Below, in pieces: positions 1-8,158 of a DNA stretch of 64,000 nt; positions within the stretch are counted from its first letter, which is position 1, and every line of letters begins with the position of its first letter. The position numbers and the translations under genes are program-made. Source of the stretch: CAYHXN01 sp964373675 (lineage in GTDB: Bacteria > Patescibacteriota > Minisyncoccia > UBA6257 > WO2-44-18). Location of the stretch: NCBI GenBank assembly GCA_964373675.1, contig CAYJVO010000002.1, positions 1 through 64,000 on the forward strand, read 5' to 3'. A model generated the notes under the pieces. The model was not told where the DNA came from. It saw only the letters and a program-made list of their open reading frames with translations, and ran no database searches.

Positions 1-1233
1 ATCGGCAATTTTCTTTCGCTTGGAACGATCTAAAGCGGGATTTTCCAAATACTCCTTAATCGCCGCTGGCAATTCTCTTTGAAAATCAGAAATCAACCTG
101 ACTGCCCCCTCATCAACTAAGGGCTTATAGTGATTCAACTCAAAACCTCTTTCCAACGTCGGTTCAAAATAATTGATAATCGGCTTATCAAATAATGCTG
201 CCTCTAAAGATAGAGTTGAAGAATAATTAATATTCAAATCGGTATGCAACAAAGTATGTTTTAAATTAAGCAATTCTTGATCGGACATAATCTCATTTGG
301 CCTCTCGAGATGAATATCCTGACGCCCAGAAAATTCTTTAAAGCGGTTCGGAAGGGCCAGCGGATGGATGCGAATAAAAATATTGGTATAGGGAATCAAT
401 CGTTTTTCCCGCAGATCGATAAGATGATTTAAAAATCGCTCCTCGAAAACATGGGATTTTTGGGTGGTGTATAAAATAGTTTTATAACTCGGATTAAGAT
501 TTTTAGAGCGCAAAAATTCTTCTCTGGAAGGCATCCCGCTGTCTTTAACCACATAATAATCAAATCTAATCGGCCCGGTTACGAATGCTTTTTCGGAATT
601 ATATTTATGGATCTCAATGGCTTCGCGCCGCATCGGCTCATGCCAGGCCAAAAAATAATCCGTCGGCCGCACCCGAGTGGCCCGAGTGGTTAAATTATCC
701 CAAGCGCAATCTACAGCCACTGAAGGGATGCCGTGCTTTTTTGCCAAAAGAATGCCCTCCGCCTCAAAATTATTCAAACCAGGCGTTGCTACTAGTAACA
801 AAGCTGGCTGATATTGTCGGCAATACTCAGAAAATTTTGAAGACTTTTTAATCAACCAACGCTCAAGATTATAAAAAAACTTACTAGTCAGTAACAAAGA
901 AAACGGCCGGGAAAGAACCCTTAGTAGGGCCTTATTTTCATCTTGACCGCGGCGTTTTCGAAAATGCTGAACGGTAGTCAAATAATCGAATTCCCGGGTA
1001 CAAGAAAACCGTAAAAACTTCATGACGCCGAACAATTGGTCATTTTCCGTCTGCCACTTCACATAAATAACATTCGGAGACTGAAAATAGCCCCGCGCCT
1101 CGGCCGTCGCTTGATCCAACTTCCGGGTAAAAACTACGACACGGTATCTACTTGCCAAATAGGGCAAATAATTAGTCTTCAATAAATCTCCTATGAACGT
1201 CGGCTTGTCTACGAATAGGAAAACAGTATGCAT
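1..1233 (-). CDS. GT-B / CDP-glycerol glycerophosphotransferase-like protein (C-terminus cut by window edge)
   Basis: An open frame of 411 codons runs from an ATG at 1233 to the window edge without a stop, so the C-terminus is missing. The translation starts MHTVFLFVDKPTFIGDLL and is clearly paralogous to the protein at 6742-8157: both carry a TPG(F/L)xxxEAE segment, a RIHPL motif, and DLNINYxSTxSxEA followed by FDKPIIN. The last motif resembles the donor-binding C-terminal half of GT-B enzymes of the CDP-glycerol/TagB-TagF type. The likely role is transfer of a glycerophosphate or sugar unit to a surface polymer; the substrate cannot be read from sequence. It is the last visible gene of a minus-strand group and is separated from the oxidoreductase gene upstream by a terminator. 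Confidence 0.8.
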   Translation of the reverse strand, partial: MHTVFLFVDKPTFIGDLLKTNYLPYLASRYRVVVFTRKLDQATAEARGYFQSPNVIYVKWQTENDQLFGVMKFLRFSCTREFDYLTTVQHFRKRRGQDENKALLRVLSRPFSLLLTSKFFYNLERWLIKKSSKFSEYCRQYQPALLLVATPGLNNFEAEGILLAKKHGIPSVAVDCAWDNLTTRATRVRPTDYFLAWHEPMRREAIEIHKYNSEKAFVTGPIRFDYYVVKDSGMPSREEFLRSKNLNPSYKTILYTTQKSHVFEERFLNHLIDLREKRLIPYTNIFIRIHPLALPNRFKEFSGRQDIHLERPNEIMSDQELLNLKHTLLHTDLNINYSSTLSLEAALFDKPIINYFEPTLERGFELNHYKPLVDEGAVRLISDFQRELPAAIKEYLENPALDRSKRKKIAD

Positions 1234-1253
1234 ATCAGTATCATACAATAAAA

Positions 1254-1320
1254 TAAAAAAGCTCCGGTGTAAACTCCCACACCCCGCCCTAAATGGCGCG
1301 GTGTGGGAGTAAATCGGAGC
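1254..1320 (-). terminator. Rho-independent terminator after the Gfo/Idh gene
   Basis: Two nested inverted repeats are visible: an outer GCTCCG/CGGAGC pair and an inner ACTCCCACACC/GGTGTGGGAGT pair around a GC-rich tip. On the minus strand they are followed by a run of six T and then ATTTT. The hairpin starts at the stop codon of the oxidoreductase gene, so it ends that transcript before the next gene at 1233. Confidence 0.8.
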
Positions 1321-2315
1321 TAATATTCTATCCTGACCGGCAAACCGCTTTGCGAACTGCGCCAACAAGCATCCACTACCGCCATCACAGCCAATCCTTC
1401 TCGAATGCCCGTCTCGACAGTTTTCTTCCCATCAACGGCATCCAGAAATTCGTTAAGCTCTTCGTCAATCGAATCAACTTTTTCTATCGGCAACTCCGTT
1501 TCCGGACTGGGCGCTCGGGTAATCGGATTGTCTTTCATCCGGATAAATAGCTGATCTTTGCGGATATAAATCGTTCCTTCAGTTCCGGAAATAACGCACA
1601 GCTTCTCGCTAGCTTTCTGGTTGTAATTTGACTGTAAAAAAACAGTGGCGCTATTTTCTAATTCCATCAGCGCAACGCTAGAATCCGGAGCCGCCATCCG
1701 GCCGGTAAGATTACTAATCTTGGCCTGTACCCATTTAATCCGACCAAAAAGATAATGAATCGTGTCTATCGCATGACTGCCCAGCGTGATTAACGGACCT
1801 TCCCGGTGCCTCTCCGCGCTGCAACGCCAGTTAGTCGGATCCAAAGCAAAAGCCGCGCCGTGAGAAAAATTAAAATTTACATTCACTAACCTGCCGATTG
1901 CTCCTCGATTCAATAATTCTTTTGCCTTCCGAAACGCTCCTTCTCGCCGCTGATTGTGTCCAACCATAATAATTTGATGAAAAGCACGCCATTCCGATAT
2001 ATACCGCGCCTCGCTGTAATAAGCCGTCAATGGCTTTTCAACATAAATGTGATGTTTAGCCTCGTCAATTAATCGTTTCAAAATCGGAAAGTGCTGATCA
2101 TTGGGAGTAGCAATTACGAAAGCCAGAATTTCGGAATCCTGGAAAATGGCTTCTAGATTAGAATTTCCTTTTGGTCCATAGCTAGTCGCTTTAACGGGAT
2201 CCGGATGGTAAAGATACTTCACAAAACAGCGGTTAATTTTGGAAATCTGATCGTAAAGCCGCTTGCCGAAATTACCGAATCCCGCCAAGCAAACTCCAAT
2301 TTTTTCTGCTGTCAT
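1320..2315 (-). CDS. Gfo/Idh/MocA-family NAD(P)-dependent oxidoreductase
   Basis: This 331-residue protein has an N-terminal Rossmann fold with the dinucleotide loop AGFGNFGKR (about residues 11-19) and the EKPL motif at 93-96, whose lysine is the family's usual catalytic residue. The C-terminal alpha/beta domain contains GSHAIDTIHYLFG, typical of the family. Such enzymes oxidise or reduce a hydroxyl of a sugar, often a nucleotide sugar; the exact substrate is unknown here. Its start overlaps the stop of the radical SAM gene upstream (TAATG), so the two are translationally coupled and probably act on the same substrate class. The length is normal for the family. Confidence 0.9.
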   Translation of the reverse strand: MTAEKIGVCLAGFGNFGKRLYDQISKINRCFVKYLYHPDPVKATSYGPKGNSNLEAIFQDSEILAFVIATPNDQHFPILKRLIDEAKHHIYVEKPLTAYYSEARYISEWRAFHQIIMVGHNQRREGAFRKAKELLNRGAIGRLVNVNFNFSHGAAFALDPTNWRCSAERHREGPLITLGSHAIDTIHYLFGRIKWVQAKISNLTGRMAAPDSSVALMELENSATVFLQSNYNQKASEKLCVISGTEGTIYIRKDQLFIRMKDNPITRAPSPETELPIEKVDSIDEELNEFLDAVDGKKTVETGIREGLAVMAVVDACWRSSQSGLPVRIEY

Positions 2316-3607
2316 TAGTATCCCGTGCAGTTATTGCAAGGAAAACAAGTATTTTTCCGGCCATTTAAATGGGCGATTCGCAATTTCATCATGGCTGGGC
2401 CAGTCCATAATTCGTGCAAAGAGTTTTGTTTCACATTACCCAGTTTCAGCATGCTCAAATAATCGTCTTCACACGGATTCACAGTACCATCACACCAGAT
2501 ATATAACCGGTCAAACATTACTCGACATCGCACTTCTGGATTGATATTTTTCGGCTTGCCGTCTTTATCCTGCTGGTAAATACTTCCCGACTGCTCGCCG
2601 CGGGCGTTTTTGGCGGTAAACTCATCAACCAGCGGCGCCCAAAGCTGGCGGGCCGCTTCCGGATCCTGATCGTCTTTAAATAAAGTCATTGAAATTCTGG
2701 TCCGAATCGGAGAGGTCGGAAATTCCTGAACGCGAATCCGGTTAAACATTTTGATATTCTCTACTACTTGATCAAAATTGGCGCCGATACGGATTTCTTC
2801 AAAGCCTTTTTTATCAGCCGCGTCTACCGAAAATACGATTGTCAACGGAGCGCCGATCAAAAGCCAGTCACGGACCATCGCTTCAGTAAGCTTGGTAGCG
2901 TTGGTGTTGAATTTTATGTCTAAAATCCCTTTATCATGGCAATACCGCAGCATATCTCCAAAACGCTTGTTGAGCGTCGGCTCGCCGCGACCGGCAAAGA
3001 CTGCTGCGCAAAGATTGTGCTGCACCGCTTCATCAATCACCTTAGTAAAAAGATCCCAACTCATCAGTCGGTGAGCCGCTTCCTTAATAATATGCTTCTG
3101 CAGCGCAGGATCGGACTGATAACACATCGTGCACATCAAATTGCAGGCTAACGCCGATTCCACATAGAGAACCAGCGGAAAATCTTTGAGAGTAAACTCT
3201 TTCGGATACATCTTCATCTTGTAGCGATACGCCAGGTACCGCAGCGCATCTTTAGGACTTTTGTCCAAATGATGCAAAGCGACGTCCAGTTCGCTTACCG
3301 CCAAAGAAAAACCCAATGTGTCTCTTCCGGCTTCATCCGTATTGGTAAAATCGTAGCTCTGCAGATAAGCCAGCACCGCCAAAAGCGGCACTGCGTCCGA
3401 ATGAATTGCGGATTCCAATTCTTTCTGAATACAATGGGTTAATTTACCAACGGTTTCTTGATCTACTCGGCTGACATACCGATTTACCCGGTGATGCGCG
3501 CCGCCATGTTCTTTTGACCACTCAAAAATTTCTTCCGCACGCTTAGCGTGTTCGGTCAGCGCTGATTCTCGCCTTTCTTTAAGTTTGCGGGTGCTTTCTT
3601 CACTCAT
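2315..3607 (-). CDS. Radical SAM protein with C-terminal SPASM-type cysteines
   Basis: The radical SAM cluster motif is CNLMCTMC (C155, C159, C162), preceded by an about 140-residue helical N-terminal region. The C-terminus carries further cysteines (CRVMFDRLYIWCDGTVNPCEDD, written in part, and CFPCNNC), as in SPASM domains that bind auxiliary Fe-S clusters. Such proteins modify peptides or sugars by radical chemistry. I place the start at 3607 because AGGAG lies six bases upstream; an in-frame upstream ATG at 3634 would add nine residues without a ribosome site. It is coupled to the Gfo/Idh gene downstream and divergent from the B12-type radical SAM gene at 3744. Substrate unknown. Confidence 0.88.
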   Translation of the reverse strand: MSEESTRKLKERRESALTEHAKRAEEIFEWSKEHGGAHHRVNRYVSRVDQETVGKLTHCIQKELESAIHSDAVPLLAVLAYLQSYDFTNTDEAGRDTLGFSLAVSELDVALHHLDKSPKDALRYLAYRYKMKMYPKEFTLKDFPLVLYVESALACNLMCTMCYQSDPALQKHIIKEAAHRLMSWDLFTKVIDEAVQHNLCAAVFAGRGEPTLNKRFGDMLRYCHDKGILDIKFNTNATKLTEAMVRDWLLIGAPLTIVFSVDAADKKGFEEIRIGANFDQVVENIKMFNRIRVQEFPTSPIRTRISMTLFKDDQDPEAARQLWAPLVDEFTAKNARGEQSGSIYQQDKDGKPKNINPEVRCRVMFDRLYIWCDGTVNPCEDDYLSMLKLGNVKQNSLHELWTGPAMMKLRIAHLNGRKNTCFPCNNCTGY

Positions 3608-3743
3608 AGACACTCCTGTAAAATTACTACCCAAACAGTACCAAAAAAATGGACTTTAGGCAAAAACATACTTGAAAAAATGTGGGCTAATGCGCTAATG
3701 TAGCTTATAGAATCTTTAACAATGCTTTAGTAAAGGAGGGGCG

Positions 3744-5822
3744 ATGGATAAAAAAATCGCCTACGTCAGCGATCTTACCCATACCCGACAAACGGTAGCG
3801 CTTAACACGATGCCGTTTCCGGTCGGCTGCCTAGTCAGTTACGCCAAAAAGTTTGAACCGCTCAATCAGGCCTACGGATTTAAAATCTTCAAATATCCGG
3901 CAAAACTCATTGAGTCGCTACTGGCGCGGCTTCCGGACATCGCCTGCTTCAGCAATTATTGCTGGAATTTTGACCTTGGTTACCAGTTCGCCGAACGGAT
4001 TAAAAAGAAACGTCCCGAAACCATCATCATCTTTGGCGGGCCGAATTACCCCACGGACCAATCGGAACAGCAAAAATTCTTTCTGGAACATCCGGCGATA
4101 GATTTTTACACCTATAAGGAAAGCGAAGCTGCCTTTTCCGAGCTCTTATTGAAACTGACGGAAAACGAATTTAACGTTGAAGCGGTCAAACGCGTCAAGC
4201 CGCGCGGATGCCATTTCCTTATTGACGGCCAAATTGTCGCCGGCGAGCCGGCAGAACGAATCCGCAACTTGGATGAAATTCCCTCGCCGTATCTTACGGG
4301 CTTGATGGATGAATTTTTCGACCCGGTGCTGATTCCAATCATTCAAACCAATCGCGGCTGTCCTTTTGCCTGTACCTTCTGCGTTGAGGGCTTAACCTAC
4401 TACAATAAAGTAAACAAACGTTCGGTGGATACGGTTCATCAAGAATTGTGCTATATCGCCCAACGGCTCCCGCCAGCAGTTCACGATCTCCACATTACCG
4501 ATTCCAATTTCGGGATGTATAAAGAAGACGAAGCGATCGGCGAAGCAATCGCCAAAGTTCAGGAAAAATACGGCTGGCCGCTCTATATCCATGTGGCAAC
4601 CGGCAAGAATCAAAAAGAGCGCGTTCTTAAAGTGGCGAAAACCATTAATGGCGCCCTGCGCTTGGCCGGATCCGTGCAATCACTGACCGAAAAAGTTCTG
4701 GAAAACATCAAACGGGATAATATTTCCGCTGATGGACTGATGGAGTTAGCTAAAAAAGCCAATGAGTTAGGTGCCAATTCTTATTCAGAGATTATCACTT
4801 GCTTACCAGGAGAAACAAAGGAAAGCCACTTTAAAACTATAGAAACGGTGGTCAATGCCGGTTTCAAATGGGTGCGCATCTATCAACTGATGATGCTGAT
4901 GGGCGTAGAAATTTCCGATCTGGCTACTCGTGATAAATTCGCAATGAAAACAAAATTCCGGGTACTGCCGCGCTGTTTCGGCGATTACGATTTCCAAAAC
5001 CAAGATCCGATTCTTAGCGGCGAAATAGAAGAAATCTGCGTCGCCACTAATGACATCTCTTTTGAAGAATACCTGGAGAGCCGACTCTTTCATCTAACCG
5101 TGGAAATTTTCTACAGCGACAGTATTTCCGCGGAACTGGTAGAATTTCTCAAACTCAACGGGATTTCCGTCTATCGGTGGCTGAAATTCATCCATGACCA
5201 TCGCGACGCCTTCCCGGAAGAAATTAAAAAGCTGTATCAGCAGTTTTACCAAGAAACCAAGAACGAACTTTGGGATTCCAAAGAAGCGCTGGAAAAATTT
5301 GTCCGAAACCGCGAGGTAATCCAAAAATATGTCTCCGGCGAATACGGCAGCAATCTGATCTTCAAATACAAAGCGCTGGCGATGACCAAACACTTCACCG
5401 ATATTAATTCGGTTGGCTTTGAAGCGGCCAAGAGTCTGCTTGCCGAAGTCAAACCCGAAGCGCTGGAACACTACGCCAAATACCTTGCCAACCTTCAACG
5501 CTATACCGATTGCCGAAAAACCGATATCTTCAATGTCCGGCTCAGCTTCACTGAACGATTTGATTATGATTTTAAGGAATTAGACCGTAGAGGCTTCTTC
5601 CTGATGCCAGACGAAGCATACCGACCAGAAGGAGTTCTGCTGCACTTTGCTTGCACTAGCTGGCAGATGAAGATTGTAGATGACGGTTTCAGGCAATACG
5701 GAACAACGACAGTCGGAATCAGCCGAATGCTCAGCAAAGTGTTCGTTGCCAAGCTCTATCGGGAGGTAAATTACGTGCAACTGACAGAATCAACAAGCGA
5801 AACTGCGCCCAAGCCCTCATGA
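3744..5822 (+). CDS. B12-binding-type radical SAM protein
   Basis: This 692-residue protein has an N-terminal Rossmann-like region resembling the cobalamin-binding domain of class B radical SAM enzymes (FGGPNYP around residue 90), then the cluster motif CPFACTFC (C206, C210, C213) and a TIM-barrel-like core. A long helical C-terminal region of about 230 residues has no assignment I can make. No DxHxxG cobalamin motif is obvious, so base-off B12 binding is uncertain. A strong AAGGAGGGG lies a few bases before the ATG. Class B enzymes often methylate unreactive carbons or rearrange sugars. It is divergent from the SPASM radical SAM/oxidoreductase pair, which suggests a joint pathway. Confidence 0.88.
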   Translation: MDKKIAYVSDLTHTRQTVALNTMPFPVGCLVSYAKKFEPLNQAYGFKIFKYPAKLIESLLARLPDIACFSNYCWNFDLGYQFAERIKKKRPETIIIFGGPNYPTDQSEQQKFFLEHPAIDFYTYKESEAAFSELLLKLTENEFNVEAVKRVKPRGCHFLIDGQIVAGEPAERIRNLDEIPSPYLTGLMDEFFDPVLIPIIQTNRGCPFACTFCVEGLTYYNKVNKRSVDTVHQELCYIAQRLPPAVHDLHITDSNFGMYKEDEAIGEAIAKVQEKYGWPLYIHVATGKNQKERVLKVAKTINGALRLAGSVQSLTEKVLENIKRDNISADGLMELAKKANELGANSYSEIITCLPGETKESHFKTIETVVNAGFKWVRIYQLMMLMGVEISDLATRDKFAMKTKFRVLPRCFGDYDFQNQDPILSGEIEEICVATNDISFEEYLESRLFHLTVEIFYSDSISAELVEFLKLNGISVYRWLKFIHDHRDAFPEEIKKLYQQFYQETKNELWDSKEALEKFVRNREVIQKYVSGEYGSNLIFKYKALAMTKHFTDINSVGFEAAKSLLAEVKPEALEHYAKYLANLQRYTDCRKTDIFNVRLSFTERFDYDFKELDRRGFFLMPDEAYRPEGVLLHFACTSWQMKIVDDGFRQYGTTTVGISRMLSKVFVAKLYREVNYVQLTESTSETAPKPS

Positions 5823-5835
5823 TGAGGGCTTTTTG
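5811..5835 (+). terminator. Terminator hairpin overlapping two convergent stop codons
   Basis: AAGCCCTCAT and its exact reverse complement abut and are followed by a T-run on the plus strand. The TGA of the B12 radical SAM gene lies in the hairpin, and the minus-strand deacetylase gene ends in the same hairpin, so the two genes overlap by six bases tail to tail. Confidence 0.75.
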
Positions 5836-6734
5836 TTAACGTTCAGAGACAAAAAATCGTTAGTATCATAACGAGGAATCAAAAAAGCGGAATCTTTGGG
5901 AGTAATGGAACGCCGCTCAATAGTGACCGCGTACCGGAAACCGATCTCATCCAGAAGATTAGCCGTTTCGGGGGCGTAACGGCCGTGGGGATAAGAAAAA
6001 ACATCCACCCCCTTCCCCAAAAGTTCCTCCAAAATCTTTTTAGAAGTTTGCAGATCGGCGCGCGCCTTTTCTACCGGTAATACCTCAAACGAATTATGAC
6101 CATGCGAATGACTCCCGATCACCATACCCTCCGCATCAAGCTTGCGCACCTGGTCGGAGCCCATAAATAAAGCTCGGCATAAAACCTCTTCATCCAAACC
6201 GAATTTTTCAAAGTAAAAATGTAAAAACTGCTCCCTGGTAACCGAAGGCAAAGTAATCATCGCCTCTTTAAAATTATTTGTCAGCCTATCGCCGTGCTTC
6301 CGGCGATTATCAATGCTGCGATCTTTCGGAATCACGTAGGCTCCTTGCGACCAACTGTTGAAAAGGTCAATCAGTTCGCTCGGCGACGAACGGGAAAAAA
6401 GGATGTGAAGCTTATGGGTTAAAGGCAGCTTGCCGCCGAAAATAGAAGTAATGACAAAAAAAGTCCCGGTCGCCTTATATTTTTTTAAGATCGGCGCGGC
6501 ATTTTCGTAGTTATCCCTGAATCCGTCGTCAAAGGTAAACGCGCAAAACTTACCGGAACTTCCTTCTCGCGCGGCCTGGTATACCTCGGGCACCGAAACT
6601 ATGCGGAAACGCTCGACTAACCATTGCACCTGCCGATCAAACTCCTTAATAGAGCATGGGTGAATCCCGCCCCAAGCCGGATCAGGATCCCGTACGTAGT
6701 GATAAGTAACGATGATGTAATTTTCTTTTTCCAT
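5817..6734 (-). CDS. Polysaccharide deacetylase (NodB/CE4 domain)
   Basis: The 305-residue protein has the CE4 catalytic signature TFDDG (about residues 67-71) with the metal-binding motif SHSHGH further on and the later YPHGRY motif. CE4 enzymes remove N-acetyl (or O-acetyl) groups from GlcNAc-containing polymers with a divalent metal. I start it at 6734, eight bases after the stop of the transferase gene upstream; the longer frame to 6821 would overlap that gene by 80 bases and adds no domain. No signal peptide is visible, so it may act on a cytoplasmic precursor. It sits in the surface-glycan operon. Confidence 0.9.
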   Translation of the reverse strand: MEKENYIIVTYHYVRDPDPAWGGIHPCSIKEFDRQVQWLVERFRIVSVPEVYQAAREGSSGKFCAFTFDDGFRDNYENAAPILKKYKATGTFFVITSIFGGKLPLTHKLHILFSRSSPSELIDLFNSWSQGAYVIPKDRSIDNRRKHGDRLTNNFKEAMITLPSVTREQFLHFYFEKFGLDEEVLCRALFMGSDQVRKLDAEGMVIGSHSHGHNSFEVLPVEKARADLQTSKKILEELLGKGVDVFSYPHGRYAPETANLLDEIGFRYAVTIERRSITPKDSAFLIPRYDTNDFLSLNVNKKPSS

Positions 6735-6741
6735 AATGATC

Positions 6742-8157
6742 TTAGACGCCTGTAATCTGCGCCAAAAAATCCACGCTGCGTTTGTAGGATAATCCGTCGG
6801 TATACCGGACATGCGAAGCAACGATGCGCCGCCGCGCCTCGCCGTCCAGTTTTGGATTATCCAGATACAGGTTGATCAATTTCGGCAGATCTTCATCAGT
6901 TTTAGCCAAGCGCACTGCACCACTCTCGTAAATCGGTCGGTAATGGTTGAATTGGTATGCTAAGGCAAAACGATCAATATAGCCGATATTAATAATCGGT
7001 TTGTCAAAAATACAGGCCTCAATGGAAATGGTAGAAGCATAATTAATATTCAAATCAGTATACTTTAAAGAATATTTCAAATTCAATAAATCGCCGTAAT
7101 TCATTTCTACTTTCCCGTCGGTATATTTACCAGCCGGATCAATGCAAAGATCCGAAGTATTTAAAAATTCTTTGTAATGGTCGTAAACATCTAGCGGGTG
7201 GATACGAATGAATAAATTAACGTAAGGAATTATTTTATCTTCTCGCAAGCGGATAAGATCGCGGATGTATTTTTTTTGAAATGGATACGCTTTAGTAACC
7301 GTGGTATGGAAAATTGTTTTATAAGCCGGATTTAGTCCTTTGGATTTTAAAAACTCCTCCCTTGAGGGTATGTGATTCGAAATATCCGAATTCCATTCAA
7401 ATAATTCTAAACCATCTTTGTTTTCGGATAATTCGGATGTATTAGAATTTTTTGAATCGCTTCTATCAAAGTAAGGATCAAAACGTGGCGTCCCGGAAAC
7501 AAAAATCTTATCCGGCAGATAACGATGAATCTCAAGAACCTCTTTTTTAATAATATCGTTCCAGGCAATCAAATAATCAGTTTTCCGGATATGTTTGGCA
7601 TTGGTTGTCGGATTATCCCAAGAAGCGTTAATCGCAACAGTTGGAATCTTTAGCTTTTTAGCCGATAAAATAATTTCTGCCTCCCAGCTATCAAATCCCG
7701 GCGTTGCCGTAATCACCAAGGCTGGCTGATATTTCCCCGCTAATTCCAAAAACCGCCGCGATCTTGGCAATAAGATTTCCTCCAGCCAAGTAAAAAAATC
7801 AGCGGTTAAAAACGGCGAAAAAGGCTTGCCGAAAAACCTCAAAATGCGCCGCTTCCAATTATTTTTATAATTCGGCCGCTTATACCAATGACGAATAGAG
7901 GCTAGATAATCAAACTCATTTACTAAGCTGATCCGTAAAAATTTAAAGAATTCCCAGAATTTCGGACTAGCCGCCCTCAGCTTTTCGTAAAAAACATTGG
8001 ATGACTGCAGATAATTGCGCTGTTTCGCGATCTCGGCATCAATCATCGGAGTCAATACCACCGCACGGTATTTGCTTGAAAGGTATTCAATATATTTTGT
8101 CCGCAATAGGTCGCTGGTGGCAATATAATTGGGAAGCGCTAAAAAAACAGTTCGCAT
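6742..8157 (-). CDS. GT-B / CDP-glycerol glycerophosphotransferase-like protein with a repeat-derived insert
   Basis: This 471-residue protein is a paralogue of the truncated gene at 1-1233. It shares the RIHPLD segment and the DLNINYASTISIEA...FDKPIINIG block typical of the donor-binding half of CDP-glycerol-type transferases. A likely job is adding glycerophosphate or sugar units to a surface polymer. Residues about 234-255 come from a 63-bp palindromic element (see 7395-7457) that also occurs in the unrelated methyltransferase at 13199-13924. The insert lies between the N- and C-terminal GT-B halves, where a loop would be tolerated. The next gene upstream ends one base before this start. 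Confidence 0.78.
   Translation of the reverse strand: MRTVFLALPNYIATSDLLRTKYIEYLSSKYRAVVLTPMIDAEIAKQRNYLQSSNVFYEKLRAASPKFWEFFKFLRISLVNEFDYLASIRHWYKRPNYKNNWKRRILRFFGKPFSPFLTADFFTWLEEILLPRSRRFLELAGKYQPALVITATPGFDSWEAEIILSAKKLKIPTVAINASWDNPTTNAKHIRKTDYLIAWNDIIKKEVLEIHRYLPDKIFVSGTPRFDPYFDRSDSKNSNTSELSENKDGLELFEWNSDISNHIPSREEFLKSKGLNPAYKTIFHTTVTKAYPFQKKYIRDLIRLREDKIIPYVNLFIRIHPLDVYDHYKEFLNTSDLCIDPAGKYTDGKVEMNYGDLLNLKYSLKYTDLNINYASTISIEACIFDKPIINIGYIDRFALAYQFNHYRPIYESGAVRLAKTDEDLPKLINLYLDNPKLDGEARRRIVASHVRYTDGLSYKRSVDFLAQITGV
7395..7457 (-). repeat. 63-bp palindromic element inserted in frame (copy 1)
   Basis: The ends are 16-bp inverted repeats (15 of 16 positions match) around a 31-bp centre. 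A copy with 57 of 63 identical bases lies at 13750-13812 inside a non-homologous gene. Both copies are read in the same frame, giving NSNTSELSENKDGLELFEW here and NSNTLELSKNKDGLESFEW there, and 63 is a multiple of three. Identity continues a few bases into both flanks (CCGAATTCC on one side). Confidence 0.85.
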
Positions 8158-8158
8158 A

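Noticed and set aside
585..851. 88-residue plus-strand frame
   Set aside because: Antisense to the GT-B transferase frame 1-1233, which is open throughout and homologous to 6742-8157.
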